The notes under the pieces are model-generated. The model made no database searches. It was not told the origin of the DNA and worked only from the letters and a program-made list of their open reading frames with translations. Both the position numbers and the translations under genes were made by a program. This document shows, in pieces, positions 35,688-46,198 of a stretch of DNA of 64,000 bases; the stretch's first letter is position 1, and every line of letters starts with the position of its first letter. The stretch is taken from the NCBI RefSeq assembly GCF_900119185.1, contig NZ_FPJE01000006.1, forward strand, positions 124,001 to 188,000, written 5' to 3'. Source of the DNA: Sinomicrobium oceani (GTDB taxonomy: Bacteria > Bacteroidota > Bacteroidia > Flavobacteriales > Flavobacteriaceae).

Positions 35688-38135
35688 ATGTATGTAATTA
35701 AAAGAGACGGTAGAAAAGAGCCTGTGATGTTCGACAAGATCACTGCGCGGGTACGAAAATTGTGTTACGGGCTTAACCCTTTGGTGGATCCTGTAAAGGT
35801 TGCGATGCGGGTCATCGAAGGATTGTATGATGGGGTTACCACTTCGGAACTCGATAATCTCGCTGCGGAAATAGCAGCCACGATGACTACCACCCACCCG
35901 GATTACGCCAAGCTTGCCGCAAGGATATCGGTTTCCAACCTGCATAAAAATACCAAGAAGTCCTTCTCGGAGACAATGGCCGATCTCTATAATTATGTCA
36001 ATCCCCGTACCGGAAAAAAAGCACCGCTGTTGTCCGATGAGGTGTATAAGGTAGTTCAGGAACATGCAGATACTTTGGACTCTACCATTATATACAACCG
36101 CGATTTCGGCTATGATTATTTCGGGTTCAAGACCCTGGAGCGTTCCTACCTGCTCAAACTCAACGGTAAGATTGCCGAGCGTCCGCAACACATGCTTATG
36201 CGGGTTGCGGTGGGTATCCATCTCCATGACATGGAAAGCGTCGTAGAAACCTATGAGCTCATGTCCAAAAAATATTTTACACACGCTACGCCGACCCTTT
36301 TTAATTCCGGTACCCCTAAACCGCAAATGTCTTCGTGCTTTTTGCTGGCCATGAAAGACGATAGTATCGACGGAATTTACGATACCTTAAAACAAACCGC
36401 CAAGATTTCACAATCTGCAGGAGGCATCGGTCTTTCCATACATAACGTGCGTGCTACCGGGAGCTATATTGCCGGTACCAATGGTACGTCCAATGGTATA
36501 GTGCCTATGCTCCGGGTATATAACGACACGGCCCGTTACGTAGATCAGGGTGGTGGTAAGCGCAAAGGAAGTTTTGCCATTTACGTAGAACCGTGGCATG
36601 CCGATATCATGGATTTTCTCGATCTGAAGAAAAACCACGGAAAAGAAGAAATGCGTGCCAGAGACCTTTTTTATGCCATGTGGATCCCGGACCTGTTTAT
36701 GAAGAGAGTGGAGCAAAACGGCGACTGGACCCTGATGTGCCCGAACGAATGCCCGGGGCTTTTTAATAGCTATGGCGAAGAGTTCGAAGCAAAATACGAG
36801 AAATACGAAGCCGAAGGAAAGGGCAGAAAGACCATTAAGGCCAGAGACCTGTGGGAGAAAATACTGGAGTCACAGATAGAGACCGGGACACCGTATATGC
36901 TTTACAAAGATGCCGCTAACCGTAAGTCCAACCAGAAGAATCTGGGGGTTATCCGCTCTTCCAACCTGTGCACCGAGATTATGGAATATACCTCTCCCGA
37001 GGAGGTTGCCGTATGTAACCTGGCTTCCATAGCGTTGCCGATGTTTATAAAAGGCGAAGAATTCGATCATAAAGAACTTTTCAAGGTTACCAAGCGGGTT
37101 ACCCGTAACCTCAACAGGGTGATAGACCGCAACTATTACCCGGTGAAGGAAGCGGAGAATTCCAACTTCCGCCATCGCCCTATCGGGCTCGGGGTACAGG
37201 GACTTGCCGATACGTTTATTCGGTTGAGAATGCCTTTTACCTCCGATGAGGCCAAGACCTTAAACCAGGAGATCTTCGAGACCATCTATTTTGCCGCCGT
37301 AACCGCTTCTATGGAAATGGCCAAAGAAGAAGGAGCATACCAGACTTACGAAGGTTCCCCGATATCTAAAGGAGAATTCCAGTTTAACCTGTGGGGGATA
37401 AAAGATGAAGAACTCAGCGGAAGGTGGAACTGGGCAAAGCTGCGAAAAGATGTGCTGAAACACGGTGTGCGCAACTCGCTTCTGGTAGCACCTATGCCTA
37501 CCGCTTCGACCTCGCAGATACTGGGTAACAACGAGTGTTTCGAACCCTACACCTCTAATATCTACACCCGGAGGGTATTGTCCGGCGAGTTTATCGTTGT
37601 AAACAAGCACCTGCTGGAAGACCTGGTAAATCTCGGCTTGTGGACCGAAGAGCTCAAGCAGGAGCTTATGCGTGCCAACGGGTCTGTACAGCATATCGAC
37701 GGAATACCACAGGATATCAAAGACCTTTACAAGACCGTTTGGGAGTTGAGTATGAAAGATATTATCGACATGTCCCGTCAGCGCGGTTATTTTATAGACC
37801 AGTCGCAATCGCTTAACCTGTTTATGGAGAATGCCAATTTTGCCAAACTTACCTCCATGCATTTCTATGCCTGGAAGAGCGGATTAAAGACCGGAATGTA
37901 TTATCTGAGAACCAAGTCGGCAGTAGATGCGATTAAATTTACACTGGATAACAGCAAGAAAGCTGCTCCGCAACCCAAAGATGCCGAAGTACCTGTCGAG
38001 GCGGCCACAATAACACAGCAGGCCCCGCAAATCCAGCCGGTGGCCGTAGAGCCGCTTACCCCGGAGGAGTTACGCGAAATGTTGTCTAAGTCCCGGGAGA
38101 ACGAAGACGATGACTGTCTGATGTGCGGGTCATAA
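35688..38135 (+). CDS. nrdA: Class I ribonucleotide reductase large subunit
   Basis: 815 residues. N-terminal ATP-cone (about 1-90, [20 protein letters not shown]) gives allosteric activity control. Catalytic residues: Cys in [12 protein letters not shown], the Asn-Cys-Glu motif in [11 protein letters not shown], Cys in [13 protein letters not shown], the Tyr pair in TGMYYLRT, and the shuttle Cys pair at the very end (DDDCLMCGS). It reduces ribonucleoside diphosphates to dNDPs with NrdB. A spacer of ~60 residues rich in Pro/Gln/Val ([20 protein letters not shown]) precedes the C-terminal Cys tail. A terminator follows. Confidence 0.97.
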   Translation: MYVIKRDGRKEPVMFDKITARVRKLCYGLNPLVDPVKVAMRVIEGLYDGVTTSELDNLAAEIAATMTTTHPDYAKLAARISVSNLHKNTKKSFSETMADLYNYVNPRTGKKAPLLSDEVYKVVQEHADTLDSTIIYNRDFGYDYFGFKTLERSYLLKLNGKIAERPQHMLMRVAVGIHLHDMESVVETYELMSKKYFTHATPTLFNSGTPKPQMSSCFLLAMKDDSIDGIYDTLKQTAKISQSAGGIGLSIHNVRATGSYIAGTNGTSNGIVPMLRVYNDTARYVDQGGGKRKGSFAIYVEPWHADIMDFLDLKKNHGKEEMRARDLFYAMWIPDLFMKRVEQNGDWTLMCPNECPGLFNSYGEEFEAKYEKYEAEGKGRKTIKARDLWEKILESQIETGTPYMLYKDAANRKSNQKNLGVIRSSNLCTEIMEYTSPEEVAVCNLASIALPMFIKGEEFDHKELFKVTKRVTRNLNRVIDRNYYPVKEAENSNFRHRPIGLGVQGLADTFIRLRMPFTSDEAKTLNQEIFETIYFAAVTASMEMAKEEGAYQTYEGSPISKGEFQFNLWGIKDEELSGRWNWAKLRKDVLKHGVRNSLLVAPMPTASTSQILGNNECFEPYTSNIYTRRVLSGEFIVVNKHLLEDLVNLGLWTEELKQELMRANGSVQHIDGIPQDIKDLYKTVWELSMKDIIDMSRQRGYFIDQSQSLNLFMENANFAKLTSMHFYAWKSGLKTGMYYLRTKSAVDAIKFTLDNSKKAAPQPKDAEVPVEAATITQQAPQIQPVAVEPLTPEELREMLSKSRENEDDDCLMCGS

Positions 38136-38161
38136 CAACGGTATTATAAAAGTGAATATAC

Positions 38162-38202
38162 AACCCCGAAGCGGCTTTGTCCAAAGGCGTTTCGGGGTTT
38201 TG
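38162..38202 (+). terminator. Terminator after nrdA
   Basis: AACCCCGAAGCG pairs with CGTTTCGGGGTT around a ~14-base loop and is followed by TT; 26 bases after the stop codon. Confidence 0.8.
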
Positions 38203-38242
38203 AAATACCGGTTGATCCCGGTATGATGACATAAACCAAATC

Positions 38243-38752
38243 ATGCAAAGAAAATACCATTACCCGTCCGAAAAGGCTTATGCCTCCAAGGGCAAACGTC
38301 TGGCCAATCTGGTTGTAGACCGTATTATCATTTATATAGTGACTTTTTTGCTCGGTATCTTCGCATACATAATTTCCGAATTTCTCGGCATACATGATTT
38401 TCTTGTCTTTATAGAACAGATGAATGCATTTGAAGAACTGCTGTTCAGCATTTTGCTTACCCTGTTGTATTATACGGTTATGGAGGCCACTACAGGAAGG
38501 ACTATTGGCAAACTTGTAACGAATACTACGGTGATTAATGAAGATGAGCAAAAGATAGATTTCGGGCAGGCTTTTTTAAGAAGTTTATGTCGTCTTATAC
38601 CATTCGAGGCCTTCTCTTTTCTCGGTAGCGAGGGCCGGGGCTGGCACGATTCCATACCCAAGACGTTTGTAGTGGATATCAAGAAATACGAAGAAGAAAA
38701 ACAAATACAGCAAGGGCTCGACCAACTGGGCACAAATACACAGGAACTATGA
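38243..38752 (+). CDS. RDD family membrane protein
   Basis: 169 residues. The N-terminal ASKGKRLANLVVDRIIIYIV contains the R-x-x-x-x-x-x-D pattern of RDD proteins, followed by hydrophobic helices and TTGRTIGKLVTNTTV. The family includes small transport- or osmoprotection-related membrane proteins, but no specific function is known here. Its stop overlaps the dGTPase start (ATGA), implying coupled translation. Confidence 0.88.
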   Translation: MQRKYHYPSEKAYASKGKRLANLVVDRIIIYIVTFLLGIFAYIISEFLGIHDFLVFIEQMNAFEELLFSILLTLLYYTVMEATTGRTIGKLVTNTTVINEDEQKIDFGQAFLRSLCRLIPFEAFSFLGSEGRGWHDSIPKTFVVDIKKYEEEKQIQQGLDQLGTNTQEL

Positions 38753-40098
38753 TGCAATGGGAAGAACTTTTATCCCTGAGACGACAGGGAGACCGCAATA
38801 AGAGGTTGCGTAAAGAACAGGAAGAAATCCGCCTGGGGTTTGAAGTCGATTATGACCGAATCATATTTTCTTCCTCTTTCCGAAGTCTGCAAGACAAAAC
38901 ACAGGTTATCCCCCTGTCCAAAACCGATTTTGTCCACACCCGGCTTACTCATAGTATGGAAGTCTCTGTGGTAGGGCGTAGCCTGGGGCGTATAGTGGGG
39001 ATGAAAGTACTGGAAAAACATCCGTATCTCAAGGAAGTGCACGGATACCGTTTTAACGATTTCGGAGCTATAGTCGCCGCCGCCGCACTGGCACACGACA
39101 TCGGTAATCCGCCTTTCGGGCACAGTGGGGAAAAAGCCATAGGCTCGTTCTTTAAAAGCGGTAGAGGTGCTGCATACCGGGAGTTGCTTACGGCCGAAGA
39201 ATACCAGGATCTTATAGACTTCGAAGGTAATGCCAACGGTTTCAAGATCCTTACCGAAAGCCGCGAAGGTGTACAGGGTGGATTACGGTTGAGTTACGCT
39301 ACACTGGGAGCTTTTACCAAATACCCCAAAGGGGCGCTCCCCAAGAAGCCTACATCACACATTGCCGATAAAAAGTTTGGTTTTTTCCAGTCCGAAAAGG
39401 CATTTTTCGAGGAGGTGGCTACCGAACTCAACCTTAAAGTTACCCGTAGCGGCGAAGCGGTTTCCTATGCCCGTCATCCCCTTGCATTTCTCGTGGAAGC
39501 GGCTGATGATATCTGTTATACCATCATCGATTTCGAAGACGGTATTAACCTGGGGCTTATCGATGAGGAATATGCACTGGAATACCTGATAAAACTCGTA
39601 AAAGACCGTATCAATACCGGAAAATACGGCGAACTGAAAACCAAGGAAGACCGTATCAGTTATCTCAGGGCGTTGGCTATACATACCCTTATCGAAGAAG
39701 CGGCCAGAGTGTTTATCGAAAATGAAGATGCGATATTGCGAGGCGAATTTTCCGTGTCGTTACTGGACCGTTCCATCTATAAGGCACAGGTTAATGATAT
39801 TATAAAACTCAGTGTCGAAAAAATATATAAATCCGAGGAGGTTACCGAAAAGGAAATCGCAGGTTATGCTATCGTGGAGAAACTGTTGGATGTGTTTTGT
39901 AAAGCTGCCCTGCACAAGTTGCAGGGCGAAGAAACACATTATGATAAGCTGGTACTGCAACTTATCCCGGAAAAATACCGTCACGGCTTTACTTCGGAAT
40001 ACTGTTGCCTGCTCGGGGTCAGTTGTTTTGTGGCCAGCCTTACCGATGGCAGGGTAGTGGGGATTTACAACAAGATCGGTGGGGGACAGATCAATTAA
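38749..40098 (+). CDS. dgt: Deoxyguanosinetriphosphate triphosphohydrolase (dGTPase)
   Basis: 449 residues. HD-domain residues: His in FVHTRLTHSMEVSVVGRSLG, HD in ALAHDIGNPPFGHSGEKAI, and Asp in VEAADDICYTIIDFEDGI. The N-terminal FEVDYDRIIFSSSFRSLQDKT is characteristic of type I dGTPases, which split dGTP into deoxyguanosine and triphosphate. It lies downstream of the ribonucleotide reductase genes, so enzymes that make and that remove dNTPs are neighbours. Two ATG codons in tandem mark the start. Confidence 0.93.
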   Translation: MMQWEELLSLRRQGDRNKRLRKEQEEIRLGFEVDYDRIIFSSSFRSLQDKTQVIPLSKTDFVHTRLTHSMEVSVVGRSLGRIVGMKVLEKHPYLKEVHGYRFNDFGAIVAAAALAHDIGNPPFGHSGEKAIGSFFKSGRGAAYRELLTAEEYQDLIDFEGNANGFKILTESREGVQGGLRLSYATLGAFTKYPKGALPKKPTSHIADKKFGFFQSEKAFFEEVATELNLKVTRSGEAVSYARHPLAFLVEAADDICYTIIDFEDGINLGLIDEEYALEYLIKLVKDRINTGKYGELKTKEDRISYLRALAIHTLIEEAARVFIENEDAILRGEFSVSLLDRSIYKAQVNDIIKLSVEKIYKSEEVTEKEIAGYAIVEKLLDVFCKAALHKLQGEETHYDKLVLQLIPEKYRHGFTSEYCCLLGVSCFVASLTDGRVVGIYNKIGGGQIN

Positions 40099-40112
40099 GT
40101 GTTCCCGGATCG

Positions 40113-40158
40113 TATAAAAAAGGCATATATCTTGAATTGAAAAGATATATGCCTTTTT
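40113..40158. terminator. Bidirectional terminator between dgt and sialate esterase
   Basis: AAAAAAGGCATATATCTT pairs with AAGATATATGCCTTTTTT. With A- and T-runs on both sides it can serve the two converging genes. Confidence 0.85.
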
Positions 40159-40183
40159 TGCATCGCAAATGAATGATCCGCAA

Positions 40184-42169
40184 TTACTTCCGGAGTTCGA
40201 AAGGACTGGCCGGAAGTCCGTCTTCGGAATACAGGTTGGCGGTAGCCGGATTATTGGCCCAGGCATACCGTACGGCCACAGGATACTTAACACGGTTATT
40301 CCATACCCTAACCGTATTTTTCCCGGTGATCTCCGCTTTGGCCCAGACAAACGTCTTTCCGTCTTCGGAGAGGGCAAAATATTGGGGTGTGTTTCCGTCT
40401 CGCGTGGTTAATCCTCTTCCGGCAGCATCAAAGGTTACGGATACCTGGTCTCTCTTAAAAGCGGCTTTGGTGGCTATAGGCCCGGACGCTGTTAATCCTT
40501 TTTCCTTATAGGCGATCTTCCGGGCGAGCAATGCCAGCCGGTAGCCTACATCTTTCTTGTTTAACGGGTGTATGTCGTTCCACTCCCCGATGTCTGTAAT
40601 GATGGCCATACCGGTTTCGGGGAGCGACAGGGCCTGTAGTTGTGCCTGTCGCAGCACAGCCCAGTTGCTTTCTACCGGGGTGTCGGTCTCTTCCATAAAG
40701 TTGGCCAGTTGTACATAGAGAAAAGGAAAATCCCCCTGTTTCCATGCCTTGCGCCAGCTTTTTATCATGGCCGGGAATGTCCTGGCGTATTTACCCGGAT
40801 CGCCGGTGTTAGACTCCCCCTGGTACCAGATTATCCCTCTTATGGTGTAGGGGAGTAAGGGGGCGATCATTTTGTTGTAGAGCCCTCCCGGTTTCCAGCG
40901 TACAAAAGTTTGTCCCGGCATAGGAGACATAGCAACGCCGGGCTTGTATTTCCATAAACCTTTAAGGTCTATGGTATCGCCGTCTATAGCCAGGAAATAA
41001 GGTTTGTCTTTGACAAAACCACCTTTTCCGCCGTTGTTAATCACCCGTATGGTAATGACATTACGTCCTTCTTTTAATATCCCCGGTGCTACGGTATATT
41101 TTCGCGGAGGATACTGGTAGCCTGTAGTGCCCACCTGTTGGCCGTTTACATACGTATAATCCTGGTCTACGATACGCCCCATCCACAAACTTGCAGGTTT
41201 ACCTGCTTTATCTGCTGTGAGGTCTATGGTTTTACGAAACCAGACTACCCCGTTTTGTGTATGCCCGGGCTGAAACACTTCATGCCCTTCTTCATTCCTG
41301 CGGAATTGTTCCTTATTGGCCCAAAACCCCGGGATCTCCATGCTGTCCCAATCTTTGTCCGGTACATCGGTTTCACTCCAGGGGATAGGAGCCGTAAATC
41401 CCCGGTCCTTTTTGTTAAGAGTGTCGTGCCAGGCAGCCGCCCGTTCCCGGTCTTCGGTTTCGATTTTTCGGATCAGGGCATCATCCTTAAACTTTTGGAG
41501 TTCGGCATACGAGTCCGGGAAGTCCTTTAATGCTTCTTCAGACATCCATGCTTCTACGGGAGATCCCCCGAGAGCTGCATTGATAAGCCCTATGGGAACC
41601 TGGTATTTTGCATACAGCTCCAGGGCAAAAAAGTAAGCAACGGCCGAAAAACCGGAGATATTATCCGGAGAGGCACTTTCCCAGTATCCTTCTTCCAGGT
41701 CCTTGTTTTCTTTTTTAAAGTCGAATTGATCCGGAACCAGAAACTGTCTTATGTCCGGCATATCGGCCTGTTGTACGACATCTGCATAGTTGTCGCGTAC
41801 CCGGGCCATGGTGAGTTCCATATTCGATTGTCCGGAACACACCCAGACTTCGCCGAATACCACATTCTTCAGTACAATCCTGTTTTGTCCTTCGAGGGTT
41901 ATCGTATACGGACCGCCTGCTTTCATGGCGGGGAGGAGCATTTCCCATGCTCCGTCTTCATCGGTTTTGGTATGCACGGTTTTCCCATCGAGGGTCAGCT
42001 TTACCGATTCTCCGGGAGATGCCCAGCCCCATACCCGTACGTTCTGGTCGCGTTGCAGCACCATACCATCGCTGATGAGTCGTGGAAGCCGGATCTGTCC
42101 GAAAGAAACTGCTGTGAATAAACACGAAACGATCAGGCAAAGCGCGCTTCTGTAATGTTTGTAAGTCAT
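40184..42169 (-). CDS. Sialate O-acetylesterase family protein
   Basis: 661 residues with a signal peptide (to AVSFGQ). SGNH-type hydrolase blocks: VWVCSGQSNMELTMAR (nucleophile Ser), WYQGESNTGDPGKYA, and DIGEWNDIHPLNKKDVG (Asp/His). A jelly-roll carbohydrate-binding insertion (VVWFRKTIDLTADKAG ... TYVNGQQVGTTG) splits the catalytic domain, as is usual in Bacteroidota members. It removes O-acetyl groups from sialic acids or other acetylated glycans in the periplasm. No sialidase, SusC/D or nan genes are nearby, so the natural glycan is not indicated. Confidence 0.93.
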   Translation of the reverse strand: MTYKHYRSALCLIVSCLFTAVSFGQIRLPRLISDGMVLQRDQNVRVWGWASPGESVKLTLDGKTVHTKTDEDGAWEMLLPAMKAGGPYTITLEGQNRIVLKNVVFGEVWVCSGQSNMELTMARVRDNYADVVQQADMPDIRQFLVPDQFDFKKENKDLEEGYWESASPDNISGFSAVAYFFALELYAKYQVPIGLINAALGGSPVEAWMSEEALKDFPDSYAELQKFKDDALIRKIETEDRERAAAWHDTLNKKDRGFTAPIPWSETDVPDKDWDSMEIPGFWANKEQFRRNEEGHEVFQPGHTQNGVVWFRKTIDLTADKAGKPASLWMGRIVDQDYTYVNGQQVGTTGYQYPPRKYTVAPGILKEGRNVITIRVINNGGKGGFVKDKPYFLAIDGDTIDLKGLWKYKPGVAMSPMPGQTFVRWKPGGLYNKMIAPLLPYTIRGIIWYQGESNTGDPGKYARTFPAMIKSWRKAWKQGDFPFLYVQLANFMEETDTPVESNWAVLRQAQLQALSLPETGMAIITDIGEWNDIHPLNKKDVGYRLALLARKIAYKEKGLTASGPIATKAAFKRDQVSVTFDAAGRGLTTRDGNTPQYFALSEDGKTFVWAKAEITGKNTVRVWNNRVKYPVAVRYAWANNPATANLYSEDGLPASPFELRK

Positions 42170-42407
42170 TGGTCATGTTTTAGTTGGAGAACCCAAGAGA
42201 AATAGCCCCCTTTTCAGGTGAATGCTTCCTATGAGTTCATTACATATAAAAAGCATATAGTCTTATTGACTACCAATGTACGGATTTTTACGTAAGCTCG
42301 GAATCTTTTTGGCGGTAGTTTTTTACAATTTCACAAAAACAGCATGTTGATTCTGTATTTTTAAAGCATTTATGAGCTTATATTTGCGGTTCATCAAAGG
42401 TACTGTT

Positions 42408-43115
42408 ATGTTATCCGAAACCTTGGCTCCGTTAGACAACCCGGTCTGGTATGCACTTCAGGAGCACCAGCGCCATTTTCGTATGCCTTATCAATCCATG
42501 GCATTTTTTACTCCTGATGTTTGTCCTTTTGGCGGATTTTTGAATACGTGCTCCCCGGCCGAAATAACAGATTATGCCCGGCAGACGTCTCATTTTTTTG
42601 TTGTGGGAGACCGTCCCTGTTTTGAGGATACCGTTATCCTGCACAACGAATTGGTCTGTGACCAGATGGTGCTTCAGCATCCGGTTCCGGTAACTATTAC
42701 AGAACCGATTATAATGCTCGAAGAAGCACATAGAGACGACCTGATCCGTCTGGTCAACCTTGTACAACCGGGATATTTTAAGGAAAATACTTTTTCTATG
42801 GGCACGTATTACGGGATATACAGGGATAACCGCCTTGTGGCTGTGACCGGCGAACGTATGAAGATGAACGCCTTTACCGAAATAAGTGCCGTAATTACGC
42901 ACCCCGAACATACGGGCAGGGGCTACGCGGGGCAACTGGTCTCACACACCTGTAGCCGTATCCTCGCCGAAGGGAAAACACCATATCTTCACGTAGCTTC
43001 ATCGAATGAGCGGGCTATAAAGTTATACGAACGGCTGGGATTTGCATATCGCCGGAAGATGAGTTTCTGGAACCTCATCGGTACTACGGCAACACAGGCA
43101 AATGCAGTGCGATGA
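42408..43115 (+). CDS. GNAT family N-acetyltransferase (FR47-like)
   Basis: 235 residues from the ATG at 42408; an ATG at 42372 would add twelve residues. The acetyl-CoA region is clear: FTEISAVITHPEHTGRGYAG (Q/R-x-x-G-x-G/A variant), then LVSHTCSRILAEGKTPYLHV and NERAIKLYERLGFAYRRKM. The N-terminal half fits the FR47-like group. Substrate unknown. Single gene. Confidence 0.88.
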   Translation: MLSETLAPLDNPVWYALQEHQRHFRMPYQSMAFFTPDVCPFGGFLNTCSPAEITDYARQTSHFFVVGDRPCFEDTVILHNELVCDQMVLQHPVPVTITEPIIMLEEAHRDDLIRLVNLVQPGYFKENTFSMGTYYGIYRDNRLVAVTGERMKMNAFTEISAVITHPEHTGRGYAGQLVSHTCSRILAEGKTPYLHVASSNERAIKLYERLGFAYRRKMSFWNLIGTTATQANAVR

Positions 43116-43120
43116 CGGGC

Positions 43121-43158
43121 AAAAAAAATGAGGGCTCCGGTATGTTCATGAGCCCTCA
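43121..43158 (-). terminator. Terminator of the lipocalin-like lipoprotein gene
   Basis: TGAGGGCTC (43129-43137) pairs perfectly with GAGCCCTCA (43150-43158); eight T follow on the minus strand. Confidence 0.8.
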
Positions 43159-43205
43159 ACTATAATGTAATAGATGTTTATAAGCGTTGCCGGTTGTGTG
43201 GCTGG

Positions 43206-43664
43206 TTACTCCGATGAGATCTCATAGAAGAGCCCGGGGCCATCGCATTCCTGCCAGTTACTCACAAGGATACCTTCTTCGGTATTCAGCCGGAGGAATT
43301 CTTTGTCATCCGTGGCACATGTACCGATGATGGAATTGTCATTATCTTCAAAAGTAAGAGACACGCCAGACTGGGTATCCTCCAGTATCAGTACATACGT
43401 TCCGCTTCCGGTTAAGGTTTCATCTGCTGTTACCCTTGTTTTTACAAAAGTATCATCATCGTTGAGCACATAGGTTTCCTGCCATTCCATATCCTCACCT
43501 GTAGTTACGGAATCCTGTTCGCCGGTGCTCATCCGGATTAACTTCCAGGTCTGGGGATAGGAATTGTTGAGTAGCGGATTGTCTACATCCGGGTTGTTGT
43601 CATCATCGGAACACGACATGACCAGTACAGCCAGTACGAAAAAAGACAGGATACGTAAGTTCAT
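43206..43664 (-). CDS. Lipocalin-like lipoprotein
   Basis: 152 residues. Lipobox LAVLVMSCSDDDNN with acidic residues after the Cys, as in surface-exported Bacteroidota lipoproteins. The mature part has the lipocalin-like layout WKLIRMSTGEQDSV, TFVKTRVTADETLTGSGTYV, GVSLTFEDNDN and closing LFYEISSE. Function unknown. Related in style to the lipoprotein at 44946-45398 but not obviously a duplicate. Confidence 0.82.
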   Translation of the reverse strand: MNLRILSFFVLAVLVMSCSDDDNNPDVDNPLLNNSYPQTWKLIRMSTGEQDSVTTGEDMEWQETYVLNDDDTFVKTRVTADETLTGSGTYVLILEDTQSGVSLTFEDNDNSIIGTCATDDKEFLRLNTEEGILVSNWQECDGPGLFYEISSE

Positions 43665-43910
43665 AGTTTATGAGTTTATCGGTTTGTGGTAATGACGCAT
43701 ACTCATGTGAGAAGTTGCGTCCTTTTAACAAATATCGGATTTTTTTGTCTTTTAGTATGGAAAATGCTTCTGAATATGATTTTACCTGTACGAATTGTAC
43801 GTTATTTGTATAATTCTTTTAGCCCGATAAAGGATAATGGCTATCCCGGATGCCAAAAAGACGATGCTTAATGTGTACTTCCCCGAATGGGCATCGCGGG
43901 GAATTTGTAT

Positions 43911-44903
43911 ATGATAACTATGACTTTTCCTGTAATGACCTCTACGGTTTCTGCAGATGCCCTGTGTAAGCTGGTCTGCAAAACCTATGCTTTTGAAGAA
44001 GATACGACCTGTACACTGCTCCGTACCGGTATGAACCATAGCTACCTCGTGTGCCATGGTAATACACGATACATCTTCCGTGTGTATTGTTACCAATGGC
44101 GTACCCGGGAGGAAATCACCGAAGAACTCCGTTTGTTGCTACTGCTCAAAGAAAGAGGGATCGGGGTGTCTTATCCTGTTGCGGACAGAAAAGGAAACTT
44201 TTTGCAGGAAATCCACGCTCCGGAAGGAATGCGTCTGGCGGTGCTTTTTTCCTATGCCAGCGGAGCAAAAGTCAGGTTTATGAACGACGAAACCTACACG
44301 GCTATCGGTTCCTGCATGGGAAAAATGCATACCATTACGGAACATCTGGATATAGCACGTGTTACATACCGTACCGAAACTCTTGTAACTACCGCTTATG
44401 AGCGTATCCGTACGTTTTTTCCCGATACACTTGCGGAGATACAGTTTATAAAGAAAGCAGGGTGGCAGCTTTCCGAAAGATTGCAAAAGAATCACTGGGA
44501 AGATTGGCCTCGTGGAGTTGTTCATCTCGATATGTGGTATGATAACATGAGTGTCGGCAAGGATAATACCATCACCCTTTTTGATTTTGACTTTTGTGGT
44601 AACGGTCCGTTGCTGCTCGATATAGCCTATTGCTGTAAACAGCTGTTTCATATCGAAGCAGACAAGCGGGCATACAAGCAAAAAGAGCAACTTATTTTAG
44701 ACGGGTATCGCAGTGTCCGGCCCTTATCGGAAGAAGAATTAAAGCATATCCCCGAAGCCGCTGTACTCATCTGGATCTTCTATCTCGGTGTGCAGGTGCA
44801 GCGTTTCGATTGGTCTAATATATTTCTTTCCGAAAATTATCTGAAAATGTATGTCGGGCGTATCAAAAGCTGGATCGATTATTATAATGTACCTTTAACC
44901 TGA
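43911..44903 (+). CDS. Aminoglycoside-phosphotransferase-like kinase
   Basis: 330 residues from the ATG at 43911; ATGs at 43887 and 43920 are alternatives. The kinase-like fold is shown by the catalytic loop GVVHLDMWYDNMSV (His-x-Asp-x4-Asn) and the metal-binding TLFDFDFCGNGPLLLDIAY. The family phosphorylates small molecules such as homoserine, choline, thiamine or aminoglycosides; the substrate cannot be told from sequence. No linked pathway genes. Confidence 0.88.
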   Translation: MITMTFPVMTSTVSADALCKLVCKTYAFEEDTTCTLLRTGMNHSYLVCHGNTRYIFRVYCYQWRTREEITEELRLLLLLKERGIGVSYPVADRKGNFLQEIHAPEGMRLAVLFSYASGAKVRFMNDETYTAIGSCMGKMHTITEHLDIARVTYRTETLVTTAYERIRTFFPDTLAEIQFIKKAGWQLSERLQKNHWEDWPRGVVHLDMWYDNMSVGKDNTITLFDFDFCGNGPLLLDIAYCCKQLFHIEADKRAYKQKEQLILDGYRSVRPLSEEELKHIPEAAVLIWIFYLGVQVQRFDWSNIFLSENYLKMYVGRIKSWIDYYNVPLT

Positions 44904-44945
44904 ACAGCATGTTATATTCTATAATACTGACCAAAACCGTTTGAT

Positions 44946-45398
44946 ATGAAAACAATATATTTCTACATCGCCATCGTATGTATGGTATTACAAGCCTGTA
45001 GTGGAAGTGGAGCCGGAGAAAAGTCGTCCCTGCAGGGAACCTGGAAACTGCTGTCCGGTACCACCATACAAGGAAAAGATACGGTACATACCGACTATAC
45101 CCAAGGGCAGGAGATGATAAAAATAATCAACGACACCCATTTTGCCTTTCTGCGGCACGACCTCGGTCATGGCAAAGACAGTAGTGCGGTCTTTGTTGCC
45201 GGCGGGGGTAGTTATACGGTGAAGGGAAACCAATATACCGAGCATCTCGAGTATTTTAATGTCCGGGAATGGGAGGGTAACGACTTTACCCTGCAATACG
45301 AGATCAGAGACGATACCCTAATCACCAGGGGTATCGAAGCCGTGGAGGCCCTGGGCGTAAACCATATCAACATAGAAAAATATGTCCGGTTGCCGTAA
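44946..45398 (+). CDS. Small lipoprotein, lipocalin-like
   Basis: 150 residues. Lipobox CMVLQACSGSG gives a mature protein beginning CSGSGAGEKSS. Motifs LQGTWKLLSGTTIQ, GGGSYTVKGNQYTEHLEYF and FTLQYEIRDDTLI suggest a lipocalin-like beta-barrel (DUF4488-like). Ligand unknown. It follows the kinase-like gene by 42 bp on the same strand. Confidence 0.83.
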   Translation: MKTIYFYIAIVCMVLQACSGSGAGEKSSLQGTWKLLSGTTIQGKDTVHTDYTQGQEMIKIINDTHFAFLRHDLGHGKDSSAVFVAGGGSYTVKGNQYTEHLEYFNVREWEGNDFTLQYEIRDDTLITRGIEAVEALGVNHINIEKYVRLP

Positions 45399-45466
45399 CT
45401 GCCAGGGATGTAATGTTTGCAGGGTTCAGGCATGCTAAAAAATCGGATAGTACAAAATTAAATCCC

Positions 45467-45474
45467 TAACTTTG
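45467..45474 (+). promoter_or_regulatory. TAnnTTTG box for DUF2461 gene
   Basis: TAACTTTG, 20 bases before the ATG at 45495. Confidence 0.45.
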
Positions 45475-45494
45475 ATTACACAAAAGCACTTAGT

Positions 45495-46160
45495 ATGATT
45501 TCTGTAGAAACTCTTGATTTTCTCAAAGACCTGAAAGCCAATAATAATCGTGACTGGTTCAACGACAATAAAAAGAGGTTTCAGGCGGCACAGGCAGAGG
45601 TGAAAAAAGTAGCCGACATGCTATACGATCTGCTCAAAACGCATGATGCCGTTGACGATTTCAAGATTTTCCGGATATACCGCGACGTCAGGTTTTCTGC
45701 CAATAAACAACCGTACAAGACACACTTCGGTATTTCTTTTCACCGTCAGAAACCCGAATATCGTGGCGGGTATTACCTGCATATAGAGCCCGGAGGTTCG
45801 TTTTTAGCCACAGGTTTCTGGAATCCGGAGAAAGGCGATCTGAAGCGTATTCGCAAAGAATTCGAGACCGATGCTTCCGAAATGAGGGAAATTATGAACA
45901 GTAAGGCCTTTCAAGCCATCTGGGGTCACATCCAGGGCGATGAGGTAAAATCGGCACCTAAAGGGTTTAGTAAAGAGCACCCTGCTATAGACCTGATCCG
46001 GAAGAAACAGTATTTTTTTACCAGGAACTTCACCGACAAGCAGGTTCTGGACCCGAAATTTCCCGAAGAAGCCGATAAGTCATTCCGGGCCATACGCCCT
46101 TATTTCAACTATATGAGCGATGTCCTTACTACCGATCTCAACGGGGTTTCCTTGCTGTAA
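45495..46160 (+). CDS. DUF2461 (TIGR02453) family protein
   Basis: 221 residues. The family pattern is continuous: FLKDLKANNNRDWFNDNKKR, FKIFRIYRDVRFSANKQPYK, YYLHIEPGGSFLATGFWNPE and FTRNFTDKQVL. Function is unproven. Length is typical. Confidence 0.93.
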   Translation: MISVETLDFLKDLKANNNRDWFNDNKKRFQAAQAEVKKVADMLYDLLKTHDAVDDFKIFRIYRDVRFSANKQPYKTHFGISFHRQKPEYRGGYYLHIEPGGSFLATGFWNPEKGDLKRIRKEFETDASEMREIMNSKAFQAIWGHIQGDEVKSAPKGFSKEHPAIDLIRKKQYFFTRNFTDKQVLDPKFPEEADKSFRAIRPYFNYMSDVLTTDLNGVSLL

Positions 46161-46198
46161 CCGATGTATTTTTACGTTGGGCTAATTGACACAAGAAG

